Source: Lachnospiraceae bacterium
GTDB taxonomy: Bacteria > Bacillota > Clostridia > Lachnospirales > Lachnospiraceae
Length of the DNA stretch: 64,000 bases
Direction: 5' to 3'
Assembly (NCBI GenBank): GCA_021771755.1
Contig: JAETOL010000007.1
Location: 62,001-126,000 of the forward strand
This document shows positions 41,651-51,175 of the stretch, one piece after another. The translations under genes and the position numbers were made by a program. Numbering within the stretch: the stretch's first letter is position 1; the number at the start of each line of letters is the position of its first letter. The notes under the pieces are model-generated. The model saw only the letters and a program-made list of their open reading frames with translations, was not told the DNA's origin and did not search any database.

Positions 41651-43327
41651 ATGAGTAACAACACAAACAAAGACTTAACACAGCTTCATATTCATGCGGC
41701 AGATCATCCCAAAGCATATGCACCGCATATACTGATCCTTAACATTGTGATGAGTATACTGGGTGCGATCATTGGTCTTGAACTGATCGTACGTACGGGT
41801 GTGGCTCCGAATACATCCATTGTAGGTGCATTATTTGCTATCATTATTTCACGTATCCCTATTGCAATCCTGAAGAAGTATCAGAGTATCCATTGTCAGA
41901 ACCTGATCCAGACTTCTATTTCCGGTGCAACTTTTTCTGCAGCCAACTGTTTCCTGCTTCCGATCGGTGTACCGGTGATCATGGGGAAACCGGAATTGAT
42001 GTTTCCGATGCTGATCGGTTCTTTCCTGGCAACGGTCATTGATGCAACGATTCTTTATAAAACTTTTGATTCCGAAATGTTTCCGGCAGAGGGAGCATGG
42101 CCTCCAGGTGTGGCATCTGCGCAGTCTATCCTTGCCGTTGTGGAAAAAGGAAAAAAAGCCCTGCTGCTTTTGGTAGGTATGGCAATTGGTGTAGGCGGTA
42201 AAATGATCGGTATTCCCACAGACCTTCTGGGTGTTTCCTGGTTTGGTGATTTTGCAGCGATGGCAGCGCTCGGCGTGGGAAGTCTTGTGATCGGTATCAT
42301 TAAGACAAACGGATTTATCATCAACATCTTTAACCAGAGTTTTCCGGTCATCACAGATCTCTTTGGAGAGGGTGCAGACCTGATGTCAAAGCAGATGTTC
42401 CAGTATATGCCTCATGGAATTATGATCGGTGCAGGTATTATTTCTCTTGTACAGTGCGGAAGAATGCTTTTTAAGAAGAGTGACGGAGACAGCGCAGCAA
42501 GTAAATTTTCTTCCAGCATGGCTAATATGAAAAAAGCCCTTGGCGGCGGATATGTGGCATACCTGATTGTTGCGGTACTTCTTGCAGTGATCACAGGTAT
42601 CTGGTCCGAAATGAATTTCTTCCAGCTGATCCTCTGGGTGATCTTTTCTGCATTTGCAGCCATTGCCTCTGAGCTGATCGTTGGTATTTCCGCTATGCAT
42701 TCCGGATGGTTCCCAGGCTTTGCAACAGCCCTTATCTTCCTGATCGTAGGTATGCTCATCGGTTTCCCGGCAATTCCTCTTGGAATCCTGGTAGCTTATA
42801 CTTCAGCAACCGGACCGGCATTTTCAGATATGGCATACGACCTGAAATGTGGTTATATCCTTCGTGGCTGCGGACAGGACAGAGAACTGGAACTGGAAGG
42901 CAGAAAGCAGCAGTATTATTCTGAAATGATCGGATTTGTAGTAGCTTTTGTACTGGTTGCCATTATGGCAAATAAATATTTTGACCAGGGTCTTTTTGCC
43001 CCGGTAGACGCGACCTTCGCAGCAACCATCGAAGCCGGAGCCGGCGCAGGTGTGGCAAAATGGCTGATCATCTGGGCAATCCCGGGTGCGATCATCCAGC
43101 TTCTTGGAGGCTCCAGACAGGTAGGTATTCTTTTTGCAACGGGTCTTCTGGTAGGCTCCACCATCAACGGACTTACCATTCTGATCGCTCTTCTTATCAG
43201 ATATGTCCTTGTAAGACGTAATAAAGAAAACGAACAGACACTGAATATCCTGGGTGCAGGTTCACTTGCCGGTGCGGCATTGTACAGTTTCTTTACTGCA
43301 ACGCTGTCTCTTGGTAAGAAAAAATAG
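41651..43327 (+). CDS. OPT/YSL family transporter
   Basis: A 558-residue permease with about fourteen hydrophobic segments. Features of the oligopeptide-transporter superfamily are SISGATFSAANCFLLPIGVP, the loop EMFPAEGAWPPGVASAQSI and the internal repeat of this unit in the second half (GISAMHSGWFPGFATALIF; YTSATGPAFSDMAYDLKCG). OPT proteins import small peptides or metal-ligand complexes with protons. ATG 41651 has AAGGAGG 10 nt upstream; an in-frame ATG at 41642 is too close. First gene of a six-gene operon, so its substrate should be what the downstream enzymes degrade. Confidence 0.82.
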   Translation: MSNNTNKDLTQLHIHAADHPKAYAPHILILNIVMSILGAIIGLELIVRTGVAPNTSIVGALFAIIISRIPIAILKKYQSIHCQNLIQTSISGATFSAANCFLLPIGVPVIMGKPELMFPMLIGSFLATVIDATILYKTFDSEMFPAEGAWPPGVASAQSILAVVEKGKKALLLLVGMAIGVGGKMIGIPTDLLGVSWFGDFAAMAALGVGSLVIGIIKTNGFIINIFNQSFPVITDLFGEGADLMSKQMFQYMPHGIMIGAGIISLVQCGRMLFKKSDGDSAASKFSSSMANMKKALGGGYVAYLIVAVLLAVITGIWSEMNFFQLILWVIFSAFAAIASELIVGISAMHSGWFPGFATALIFLIVGMLIGFPAIPLGILVAYTSATGPAFSDMAYDLKCGYILRGCGQDRELELEGRKQQYYSEMIGFVVAFVLVAIMANKYFDQGLFAPVDATFAATIEAGAGAGVAKWLIIWAIPGAIIQLLGGSRQVGILFATGLLVGSTINGLTILIALLIRYVLVRRNKENEQTLNILGAGSLAGAALYSFFTATLSLGKKK

Positions 43328-43351
43328 CAATGATAAATAAAAGAAAGAAGC

Positions 43352-44443
43352 GTGGATAAATTGAAAAACAAAGGAATACGACTGACAAAAGATCTTCTCG
43401 ATGCTGCCCTTTATGGAGGAACGATCCTTGGCGGCGGTGGCGGCGGAGATGCAAAAAAAGGAAGAAAATACGCAGAACTTGCTGTTCAGTATACAGATCT
43501 GAGGTTGATTTCCGCAGAGGATATGGAAGACGATGCTATTCTCCTGACTGCGTCACTGGTTGGCGCTCCCAATGCAGAAAATCAGTTTATGACACCAAAG
43601 GATCTGGCAAGGACAGTAGAAATCCTTCAGAAAAACTGCGATTTCCCTATTGCAGGGATCATTACCAATGAGCAGGGCGGAGAAGCTACAGTGAACGGAT
43701 GGCTTCAGGCTGCGATCCTTGGTCTTCCTGTTGTTGATATTCCCTGTAACGGACGTGCCCATCCTACAGGAGTCATGGGCAGTATGAATCTTCATAAAGT
43801 AAAAGATTACAAAACAGTCCAGGCCTGTGTAGGAGGGAATCCTGATACAGGAGATCATGTAGAATGTTTCTTCGAAGGAAGTATTGAGCATACATCCAAG
43901 CTGGTACGTCTGGCCTCTATTGAGGCCGGCGGACTGGTTGCAGTAGCCAGAAATCCGGTAAAAGTTTCCTATGCAAAAGAAAACGGAGCTCCGGGAGGCG
44001 TACAGTTTGCCATTGAAACCGGAAAAGCATTTTTGAAAGGGCTGGAAGTCTCTGTAGAAGAGGGAATCCAGGAACTGTGTTCGTTCCTCAACGGAAAGGT
44101 TCTTGCAAAAGGAAAAGTGGAAAATTTCTCCATTGAGACCACAGGTGGTTTTGATGTGGGCTATGCAACAGTAGACGGATGTGAGCTTACTTTCTGGAAT
44201 GAATACGCAACAGCGGAAAAAGACGGTGTCCGTCTGGCAACCTTCCCGGATCTGATCATGACGATCAATGCCGAAACCGGCGAGCCGGTGACAACTGCCA
44301 TGATGGAAGAAGGTCTTGAGGTTTATGTCATAGCTACGGAGAAAAAGAATCTGAAGCTTTCCCCTGCAATGTATGCACCGGAACTTCTGAAAGCCACTGA
44401 AGACGTAATAAAAAAAGAACTGATCAGCTATCTTAATAAATAA
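43352..44443 (+). CDS. DUF917 family protein (thiohydantoin desulfurase-like)
   Basis: A 363-residue protein of the DUF917 family, whose domain is also called S-methyl-thiohydantoin desulfurase. The glycine-rich TILGGGGGGDAKKG near the N-terminus, NEQGGEATVNGWLQAA, VDIPCNGRAHPTGVMGSM and ATFPDLIMTINAETGEPV are family signatures. Members are often next to hydantoinase-type enzymes and are thought to act on cyclic amides; the substrate is unknown. GTG 43352 follows AGAAAGAAG. It is 24 nt after the transporter and 14 nt before the DUF1177 gene. Confidence 0.85.
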   Translation: MDKLKNKGIRLTKDLLDAALYGGTILGGGGGGDAKKGRKYAELAVQYTDLRLISAEDMEDDAILLTASLVGAPNAENQFMTPKDLARTVEILQKNCDFPIAGIITNEQGGEATVNGWLQAAILGLPVVDIPCNGRAHPTGVMGSMNLHKVKDYKTVQACVGGNPDTGDHVECFFEGSIEHTSKLVRLASIEAGGLVAVARNPVKVSYAKENGAPGGVQFAIETGKAFLKGLEVSVEEGIQELCSFLNGKVLAKGKVENFSIETTGGFDVGYATVDGCELTFWNEYATAEKDGVRLATFPDLIMTINAETGEPVTTAMMEEGLEVYVIATEKKNLKLSPAMYAPELLKATEDVIKKELISYLNK

Positions 44444-44457
44444 AGGAGGACATACTT

Positions 44458-45396
44458 ATGTTAATGAAACACATTATTGATGCTTATGAAGTGCTTGACA
44501 GCACCTATGTAACCGGAGAAAAAGTAAAGGAATATCTTCTTGGTATCAAACCGGATGCAAATATTGAAGTTTATGAGCTGGTCAGCCCAAAGGGAAGCAC
44601 CGATATGCTGAAAGTGCGTATCCCGGGTACCAGAGGAAAGATGAACGGCGGAGATGCGCCTACCATCGGACTTCTCGGACGTCTTGGCGGCATCGGCGCA
44701 CGTCCGGAACGAATCGGTTTTGTTTCTGACGGCGACGGCGCTCTCTGTGCGGTTGCCCTCGCAGCAAAGCTTCTTGATATGCAGAACAAAGGAGATTTCC
44801 TGGAAGGTGACGTATTTATTTCCACACATATCTGCCCGGATGCACCCACTGCACCTCATGATCCGGTTCCGTTTATGGGATCTCCGGTGGAAATGTCCCA
44901 GGTGAACAGAGAAGAGGTTTCTCCTGAGCTGGATGCCATCCTGTCTGTTGATACGACCAAAGGCAACCGTGTGATCAATACAAGAGGATTTGCAATTTCA
45001 CCGACCGTAAAAGAAGGATATATTTTAAGAACTTCCGAAGACCTTCTTGATCTGATGCAGATCACAACCGGAAAACTTCCCTATGTATTTCCTCTGGCTC
45101 TGCAGGATATCACACCATATGGAAATGATGTACATCATATCAACAGTGTCCTTCAGCCATGTACTGCAACAAACGCGCCGGTAGTAGGTGTGGCGATTAC
45201 AGCAGAGACAATGGTACCGGGATGTGCGACAGGCGCCACTCATGCCTCAGATGTAGAAGAGGCGGCACGCTTTATGCTTGAAGTTGCAAAGGCATTTGGC
45301 AAAGGCCAGTGTAAATTCTATGATGAAGAGGAATATGCAAGACTGATCAAGCTTTATGGAGATCTGAAGCATTTCCAGACTCTCGGAAACGAATAA
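44458..45396 (+). CDS. DUF1177 family protein
   Basis: A 312-residue protein of the uncharacterised DUF1177 family. IEVYELVSPKGSTDMLKVRIPG, GLLGRLGGIGARPERIGFVSDGDGA, DVFISTHICPDAPTAPHDPVPFMGSPV and GVAITAETMVPGCATGATHASDVEEAARFM are strongly conserved. The HICPDAPT-PHD region with His and Asp residues looks like a metal or active site of a peptidase- or amidohydrolase-like enzyme; this is inference. GGAGGA precedes the ATG and the AroM gene starts 12 nt after the stop. Confidence 0.85.
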   Translation: MLMKHIIDAYEVLDSTYVTGEKVKEYLLGIKPDANIEVYELVSPKGSTDMLKVRIPGTRGKMNGGDAPTIGLLGRLGGIGARPERIGFVSDGDGALCAVALAAKLLDMQNKGDFLEGDVFISTHICPDAPTAPHDPVPFMGSPVEMSQVNREEVSPELDAILSVDTTKGNRVINTRGFAISPTVKEGYILRTSEDLLDLMQITTGKLPYVFPLALQDITPYGNDVHHINSVLQPCTATNAPVVGVAITAETMVPGCATGATHASDVEEAARFMLEVAKAFGKGQCKFYDEEEYARLIKLYGDLKHFQTLGNE

Positions 45397-45408
45397 GGAG
45401 GAGTTCCT

Positions 45409-46083
45409 ATGAAAATCGGCGCAGTTACCATCGGACAGTCTCCCAGAGTGGATGTCACGAAAGATATTATGGAACTTTTTGATGATTCTCTGGAGCTGGT
45501 GCAGGCCGGAGGGCTGGACGGTCTCACCAGAGAAGAGATCGAAGCCTTTGCACCAGGACCGGAGGACTATGTCCTGGTGTCAAGGCTTACAGACGGAAGC
45601 TCAGTTACTTTTGCAGAACGTCATATTCTTCCCAGGCTTCAGAATGCCATTACAAAAATGGAAGAAGAGGGATGTGCCTTAGTAATGATGTTTTGTACGG
45701 GAAGCTTTCCGGAAAGTCTTTCTGCGAAAAACATTCCATTGATCTATCCCTGCGAGCTTCTGAACAGACTGGTGCCTCTGATGACAAAGAAATCCAGCAT
45801 CATCTGTATGACTCCATCACCTTTACAGACTGCACAGTGTGAAGAAAAATGGAAAAAATATGTGGATCAGGTAAAAGCAGTTGCAGCATCTCCCTATGGC
45901 GAATGGGGTGCACTGGAAGAGGCTGCAGAGCAGGTGAAGGATATGGACGGTGATCTTATCGTTCTGGACTGTATTGGATATACACAGGAAATGAAGCGTA
46001 TGTTTGCAGAAAAAACCGGCAAAAAAGTAGTTCTTCCAAGAACACTTCTTGCCCGCGTGGTTTCTGAGCTTACGAATCTGTAA
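45409..46083 (+). CDS. AroM family protein
   Basis: A 224-residue protein of the AroM family. KIGAVTIGQSPRVDV at the start and MMFCTGSFP with LDCIGYTQEMK are characteristic. The fold is related to Asp/Glu racemases, with two cysteines, in FCTGSFP and LDCIGY, at the positions of the catalytic pair. The original E. coli aroM lies beside aroL, but its function was never established. AAGGAGG precedes ATG 45409. Confidence 0.88.
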   Translation: MKIGAVTIGQSPRVDVTKDIMELFDDSLELVQAGGLDGLTREEIEAFAPGPEDYVLVSRLTDGSSVTFAERHILPRLQNAITKMEEEGCALVMMFCTGSFPESLSAKNIPLIYPCELLNRLVPLMTKKSSIICMTPSPLQTAQCEEKWKKYVDQVKAVAASPYGEWGALEEAAEQVKDMDGDLIVLDCIGYTQEMKRMFAEKTGKKVVLPRTLLARVVSELTNL

Positions 46084-46111
46084 GAGCTATGCGTAAAAAG
46101 GAGTAAAGAAA

Positions 46112-47056
46112 ATGAATCAGTTAGTAAAGACAGCGGAAGGGGTTCTTTCCTCCTGCCTGGCAGTAAAAAAAGGAGAAGAGGTACTTATCGTAACAGATGA
46201 TACCAGAAAAGAAATTGGAGAAGCACTTTATGAGGCGGCAGGAAATCTGGGCTGTGAAAGACTTCTTATGGTAATGAATGAGAGAGAACTCAGCGGACAG
46301 GAGCCTCCAAAAGCAGTATCCGCAGCTATGAAAAGCGCAGATGTGGTGATCGCGCCTACTGCACAGTCCCTGACGCATACAAATGCCAGGATAGAAGCGG
46401 CCAGAGCCTGGACAAGGGTGGCTACCATGCCCGGTATCACAGAGGAAATGTTTTCTCAGGGAGCAATGACAGCAGATTATTCCAAGGTGGAAGAGCTGAC
46501 AGCTGTGGTTACGGAAATGCTCTCAAAGGCTTCTGTGGCACGAATTGAAAAGGATGGTCATGTTCTGACCATCAACATAAGGGGAAGAGACGGCGTTCCA
46601 AGTCCGGGAGTATACCGGGAACCTGGCAAATGTGGAAATCTTCCTTCCGGAGAAGCATATATTGCACCTCTGGAGGATGGTTCTGAGGGGGAAATGATCG
46701 TGGACGGTTCCATGGTAGGTATCGGAAAGCTGGACAGCCCTCTTCATATGGTGATCTCCGGTGGAAAGCTGCGTTCGGTAACAGGAGAAAAAAGCGAAAA
46801 TCTGGATGTTCTCCTGAAAAATGAAACAAACGGAACGCTCTGTGAGCTGGGAATCGGAACAAACGAAGCGGCTGTATTAAACGGCATTATCCTGGAAGAT
46901 GAAAAAGTTTATGGAACAGTGCATATTGCATTTGGGACAAATACTTCTTTTGGCGGAGTAAATAAGGCAGAATGTCATATGGACGGCATTATTCTTCGCC
47001 CTACCTTATATCTGGATGATGTAAAAGTAATTGAGGATGGGGTGTTCCTCGTATAA
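46112..47056 (+). CDS. M29-like aminopeptidase / NicX-fold metalloenzyme
   Basis: A 314-residue protein with the aminopeptidase T (M29) core: GNLPSGEAYIAPLEDGSEGE, ELGIGTNEAAV, VYGTVHIAFGTN and HMDGIILRPTLYLD, the Glu, His and Asp metal ligands of this family. It is shorter at the N-terminus than full M29 enzymes, and the same fold includes the ring-cleaving 2,5-dihydroxypyridine dioxygenase NicX, so either peptide-bond hydrolysis or ring opening is possible. AAAAAGGAG precedes ATG 46112. Part of the operon beginning at 41651. Confidence 0.82.
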   Translation: MNQLVKTAEGVLSSCLAVKKGEEVLIVTDDTRKEIGEALYEAAGNLGCERLLMVMNERELSGQEPPKAVSAAMKSADVVIAPTAQSLTHTNARIEAARAWTRVATMPGITEEMFSQGAMTADYSKVEELTAVVTEMLSKASVARIEKDGHVLTINIRGRDGVPSPGVYREPGKCGNLPSGEAYIAPLEDGSEGEMIVDGSMVGIGKLDSPLHMVISGGKLRSVTGEKSENLDVLLKNETNGTLCELGIGTNEAAVLNGIILEDEKVYGTVHIAFGTNTSFGGVNKAECHMDGIILRPTLYLDDVKVIEDGVFLV

Positions 47057-47071
47057 AGAGAGGTGACTTTT

Positions 47072-47722
47072 TTGGAGAAGAAATTTAAAATCGGTCTGAT
47101 CAGAGTGCTGACTACAGAAAATAAAGAGGTACTGCTGGCGCATGAAAGACAGCTGAAATCTTATTTTCCTCAGCTTCAGATCGAAACAAAATGTATTCCG
47201 GATCAGTATGAGGGGATCCATACTCCGGAACTGGGGGAAATTGCAGTACCGAAAATCGTGGAAACTGCCAGAAGCTTTGAAGATGTAGATATGATCATCG
47301 TCAGCTGTGCAGACGATCCGGGTGTAGAGGAGATACGGGAAGCTCTTCCGGGTATACCGGTTACAGGAGGAGGAGAGACTACGGTAGCTCTTGCCCTTAA
47401 ATATGGAGAAAAAATCGGGGTGCTGGGAATCACCGACTATGCCCCAAAAGCATATGTAAGGATGATACCGGATCAGATGATCCTGGGCAAACCGGACGGA
47501 GTGGACAGCACTCTTGATCTTATGACACCGGAAGGCCGGCAAAGCGCAGTAGAAATGGCATGTAAATTAAAAGAACAGGGGGCACAGGTTCTTGCTCTTG
47601 CATGTACAGGAATGGCAACCATAGGAATTGCAAAGGAACTGGAGGAGGCTACCGGACTACCGGTGATCGACCCGGTAATGGCGGAAGGTTTATTCGCTTA
47701 TTTTGAGTATCTGAAAAAATAA
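47072..47722 (+). CDS. Asp/Glu/hydantoin racemase family protein
   Basis: A 216-residue racemase-fold protein. The two catalytic cysteines are in IIVSCADDPGVEEIR and LALACTGMA, the hydantoin/aspartate racemase pair. TTG 47072 is chosen, 9 nt after AGAGAGG; a GTG at 47063 would overlap that site. It closes the operon before a strong terminator. Together with DUF917, it suggests that the imported compound, or an intermediate, has a stereocentre that must be inverted, as in hydantoin or D/L-amino-acid catabolism; this is inference. Confidence 0.85.
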   Translation: MEKKFKIGLIRVLTTENKEVLLAHERQLKSYFPQLQIETKCIPDQYEGIHTPELGEIAVPKIVETARSFEDVDMIIVSCADDPGVEEIREALPGIPVTGGGETTVALALKYGEKIGVLGITDYAPKAYVRMIPDQMILGKPDGVDSTLDLMTPEGRQSAVEMACKLKEQGAQVLALACTGMATIGIAKELEEATGLPVIDPVMAEGLFAYFEYLKK

Positions 47723-47750
47723 CAGCACAGTATTGTGACTGGGAAAAGAA

Positions 47751-47798
47751 AAACAGAGTCTCTGTTCCGGATGATACCGGGAAGCAGACTCTGTTTTT
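47751..47798 (+). terminator. Terminator of the OPT operon
   Basis: AAACAGAGTC (47751-47760) pairs with GACTCTGTTT (47787-47796), with an inner TTCCGG/CCGG helix, followed by a T-run. Confidence 0.9.
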
Positions 47799-47846
47799 TA
47801 CGCTGAGATGTGGTAAACAGCAGTTTTTCCAGTCAATCCAAAATAA

Positions 47847-47875
47847 TTGACAATGCGATTATAATCTAGTATATT
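47847..47875 (+). promoter_or_regulatory. Promoter of the M28 peptidase gene
   Basis: TTGACA (47847-47852), 17 nt, TATATT (47870-47875); leader about 50 nt with GAGAGGA. Confidence 0.85.
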
Positions 47876-47932
47876 TTTTACAGGAATACCCTGTAATTTT
47901 ATTGATATTTTAAACAAAATGGAGAGAGGATT

Positions 47933-49189
47933 ATGAATAAAAGAAACATCAGCGGACAGCGTCAGATGGAATTTGTATCAAAATTTGATTTTATCCGGGA
48001 AGCGGGAACAGATGCGGAGAAAAAAGCCGCAGCTCTCATTCGTGAGGAACTTTCCTCTTTTGGGATGGACAGCCATCTGGAAGAGTTCCCTTTCTATACC
48101 TGGGAGATCAGAAAAGCACAATTTGTCGTAACAGAGCCTTATTATAAAGAGTATCAGGCAGAAGGTTATATCCGGTGCGGAAATACACCGGAAAAGGGAA
48201 TCGAAGCAGATTTTATCTATGCGGAAAACGGGGACGAGATCAGCCTTTCCCATGTAAAAGGAAAGATCGTTATGGTAAATGAGATCGTCCGCAAGGATAT
48301 GTACCTGAAGCTGTTAAAAGCAGGTGCGGCAGGCTTTGTCAGTATCACAGGTACGCCTGTTGACGAAGGAGAAGACCGGATTCCCAGAACCGCCGGAATC
48401 CCACAGAAGCTTTTTGATTCTCTGAATGAGAGCGAACTGATTCAGGGGGTTGGGATTCATTATCTGGATGCTGTGGAAATAGTCACAAAGGGGGCTTCCC
48501 GCGCACGTCTTACCTTACTTCAGGAGGAGGTCAGCCGTACTTCCGGAAATGTTGTTGCAAGAATCCCCGGAACAGACCGGGCGGAAGAGATCCTGACCCT
48601 GACTGCTCACTACGATTCAGTACCTCAGGGGCCGGGAGCCTATGACAATATGGCAGGCGCCGCTATTATTATGGAAATCTGCCGCTATTTCAAAGAACAT
48701 CAGCCCCGCAGAACACTGGAATTTATCTGGTTCGGAGCAGAAGAAAAAGGTCTTTTGGGAAGCCGGGATTATATCAAAGTTCATGAAAAAGAGCTGGGTG
48801 CACATCGGTTTAATATGAACGTAGACCTTGCCGGACAGCTGGTGGGAGGAACTGTGATCGGTGTAACCGGAGATTCTTCCATCTGTTCCATGCTGACTTA
48901 TCTTGCCCGGGAAACCGGAATCGGAATGACTACAAAAAACCAGATCTGGGGAAGTGATTCCAATACTTTTGCCTGGAAGGGGATTCCGGCAATGACCTTG
49001 AACAGAGACGGTTTTGGCATGCATACCCATTACGATACGGTAGAACTTCTTTCTGCCTGGTCTCTGGAACGCAGCGCACAGCTTCTCTGTCACATTGCAG
49101 AAAGTCTTGCCGCGATCGACAGTATGCCATTCCCACAGGAAATACCGGAGGAATTCAAAAAACAGCTGGATGAATATTTTGGGGCGTAG
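47933..49189 (+). CDS. M28 family zinc aminopeptidase with PA domain
   Basis: A 418-residue cytoplasmic peptidase (no signal peptide). The five metal/catalytic motifs are in order: AHYDSVPQGPGAYDNMAGA, FGAEEKGLLGS, MNVDLAG and GMHTHYDTVE. A protease-associated insert (about 90-200; KGKIVMVNEIVRKDMYLKLLKAGAAGFV) lies between the N-terminal and catalytic parts. Substrates are probably short peptides, which suits the neighbouring OPT transporter and M24 enzyme. It has its own promoter and is separated from the OPT operon by a terminator. Confidence 0.9.
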   Translation: MNKRNISGQRQMEFVSKFDFIREAGTDAEKKAAALIREELSSFGMDSHLEEFPFYTWEIRKAQFVVTEPYYKEYQAEGYIRCGNTPEKGIEADFIYAENGDEISLSHVKGKIVMVNEIVRKDMYLKLLKAGAAGFVSITGTPVDEGEDRIPRTAGIPQKLFDSLNESELIQGVGIHYLDAVEIVTKGASRARLTLLQEEVSRTSGNVVARIPGTDRAEEILTLTAHYDSVPQGPGAYDNMAGAAIIMEICRYFKEHQPRRTLEFIWFGAEEKGLLGSRDYIKVHEKELGAHRFNMNVDLAGQLVGGTVIGVTGDSSICSMLTYLARETGIGMTTKNQIWGSDSNTFAWKGIPAMTLNRDGFGMHTHYDTVELLSAWSLERSAQLLCHIAESLAAIDSMPFPQEIPEEFKKQLDEYFGA

Positions 49190-49289
49190 GCTTTAAAATA
49201 CCCGGATTTTATGATACACTTACCAGTACAATGAATACGAGGATCCTGCTGAATTAACGCAGAATCCATACAAAGGAGATGTTTTGGCT

Positions 49290-51068
49290 ATGACAGTAAC
49301 AGAACGGCTTAGCGCCCTTCGTAATCTGATGAAAGAAAAAGGTGTGGACGCTTATCTGGTGCCAACAGATGATTTCCATGCATCAGAGTATGTAGGAGAC
49401 TATTTTAAATGTAGAAAATATATCACCGGCTTTACCGGATCTGCCGGAAGAGCCGTGATCACTATGGATATGGCAGGGCTTTGGACGGACGGACGCTATT
49501 TTATCCAGGCGGCACAGCAGCTGGAGGGAACTACGGTGGAGCTTTTTAAGATGGGAGAACCGGAAGTACCCACCATCCATGAATTTCTGAAAGAAAAGCT
49601 TTCGGAAGGAATGTGTCTGGGCTTTGACGGAAGAACCGTAAGCGCAGCAGAAGCAGATGAGCTGAAAGATCTGCTTTCCGACAAAAAGATCCGTTTTTCT
49701 GTGGAGGAAGACCTGATTGGAGAAATATGGACAGACCGCCCGGCTCTTTCCTGTGAACCGGTTATGGAACTGGAGGTAAAATGGGCAGGAGAATCCAGAG
49801 CAGAGAAATGTGCACGGATCCGCCGGAAAATGAAAGAAAAACAGGCAGATGTTTTTGTTCTTACTTCTCTGGATGACATTGCATGGCTTCTGAACCTCAG
49901 AGGCAATGATATCCATTGCTGTCCGGTAGTTCTTTCTTATCTGGTGATGACAGAAGAGGAAGTGCTTCTTTTTGCCAATGAAAAGGCATTTGGACAGGAT
50001 GTTCTTGAAAATCTGAAAAAAGACGGTGTCACCCTGAAACCGTATAATGACATTTATACTTATGTACAGACGATTCCGGCCGGAAAGACGGTAATCCTTT
50101 CCAAGGCAAACGTCAACAGCCGCCTGGTCAATAACCTTCCGGCTGAGGTAAAGATCCTGGATGAAGAAAACCTTACCCTTCTCCCAAAAGCCATCAAAAA
50201 TCACACAGAGGTAGAAAATGAGCGCATTGCTCATATTAAAGACGGTGTGGCTGTAACCAGATTTATCTGCTGGCTGAAACAGAATACAGGAAAAATGGAG
50301 ATCACAGAGCTCAGTGCAGCAGAGCATCTTTTCCAGCTTCGTAAAGAACAGGAAAACTTCCTGGGCAACAGCTTTGATCCGATTGTTTCCTATGGTGGTC
50401 ATGCGGCGATGTGCCACTACAGTCCGTCACCGGAGACGGATATTCCTCTGGAGCCAAAGGGACTTGCCCTTTGTGATACCGGCGGACATTATCTGGAGGG
50501 AAGTACCGATATCACCCGTACGATCGCCCTTGGTGAACTGACAGAAAAAGAACGAAAATATTTTACTCTTGTGCTGAAGGGTCATCTTCGCTTAAGCGAT
50601 GCCAGATTCCGTTACGGCTGCTGCGGACAGAACCTGGATTACCTTGCCAGAGAACCGTTGTGGAGACTGGGAGAGGATTATAATCATGGTACCGGACATG
50701 GAGTGGGATATCTTCTGAACATACATGAAGGACCAAACAGTTTCCGCTGGAAATCATCTTCCGCAGTTCTGGAAGAGGGTATGATCACCTCCAATGAGCC
50801 GGGATATTATGTGGAAAATGAATTCGGTGTCCGTCATGAAAACCTGGTTGTATGCAAAAAAGCAGAAAAGACTGCGTTCGGTCAGTTTATGTGCTTCGAG
50901 AACCTGACCATGGTACCTTTTGACCTGGATGCCATTGATCCGGAGCTTCTGGATACCTATGAAAAAGGACTTCTGAATTCCTATCATGCAGAGGTTTATG
51001 AGAAGATTTCTCCATACCTTACAGGGGAAGAAAAAGAGTGGCTGAAAGAATATACAAGAGCGATCTGA
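49290..51068 (+). CDS. Xaa-Pro aminopeptidase (aminopeptidase P, M24B)
   Basis: A 592-residue enzyme that removes N-terminal residues before proline. Two creatinase-like N-terminal domains (1-300; MKEKGVDAYLVPTDDFHASEY, KYITGFTGSAGRAVI, GLWTDGRYFIQA) precede the pita-bread catalytic domain with the metal ligands LCDTGGHYLEGSTDITRTI, NHGTGHGVGYLLNIHEGP, SNEPGYYVE and FENLTMVPFD. The length matches the three-domain eukaryote-like form. AAAGGAG is 11 nt from ATG 49290; a TTG at 49284, 5 nt from the site, is a good alternative and adds two residues. Confidence 0.93.
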   Translation: MTVTERLSALRNLMKEKGVDAYLVPTDDFHASEYVGDYFKCRKYITGFTGSAGRAVITMDMAGLWTDGRYFIQAAQQLEGTTVELFKMGEPEVPTIHEFLKEKLSEGMCLGFDGRTVSAAEADELKDLLSDKKIRFSVEEDLIGEIWTDRPALSCEPVMELEVKWAGESRAEKCARIRRKMKEKQADVFVLTSLDDIAWLLNLRGNDIHCCPVVLSYLVMTEEEVLLFANEKAFGQDVLENLKKDGVTLKPYNDIYTYVQTIPAGKTVILSKANVNSRLVNNLPAEVKILDEENLTLLPKAIKNHTEVENERIAHIKDGVAVTRFICWLKQNTGKMEITELSAAEHLFQLRKEQENFLGNSFDPIVSYGGHAAMCHYSPSPETDIPLEPKGLALCDTGGHYLEGSTDITRTIALGELTEKERKYFTLVLKGHLRLSDARFRYGCCGQNLDYLAREPLWRLGEDYNHGTGHGVGYLLNIHEGPNSFRWKSSSAVLEEGMITSNEPGYYVENEFGVRHENLVVCKKAEKTAFGQFMCFENLTMVPFDLDAIDPELLDTYEKGLLNSYHAEVYEKISPYLTGEEKEWLKEYTRAI

Positions 51069-51074
51069 TCGTTA

Positions 51075-51118
51075 AAAAAAGAGGTTTGGCATTATCTCAT
51101 AGTGCCAAATCTCTTTTT
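51075..51118 (+). terminator. Terminator after the Xaa-Pro aminopeptidase gene
   Basis: AAAGAGGTTTGGCA pairs with TGCCAAATCTCTTT (one G-T pair) around an 11-nt loop, with an A-run before and a T-run after. Confidence 0.92.
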
Positions 51119-51125
51119 CTATTTG

Positions 51126-51155
51126 TTGAAAAATACAGAAAATATCTATTATAAT
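51126..51155 (+). promoter_or_regulatory. Promoter of the first mannitol IICB gene
   Basis: TTGAAA (51126-51131), 18 nt, TATAAT (51150-51155). Confidence 0.65.
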
Positions 51156-51175
51156 ACCAATAGAAACAGGAGAAT

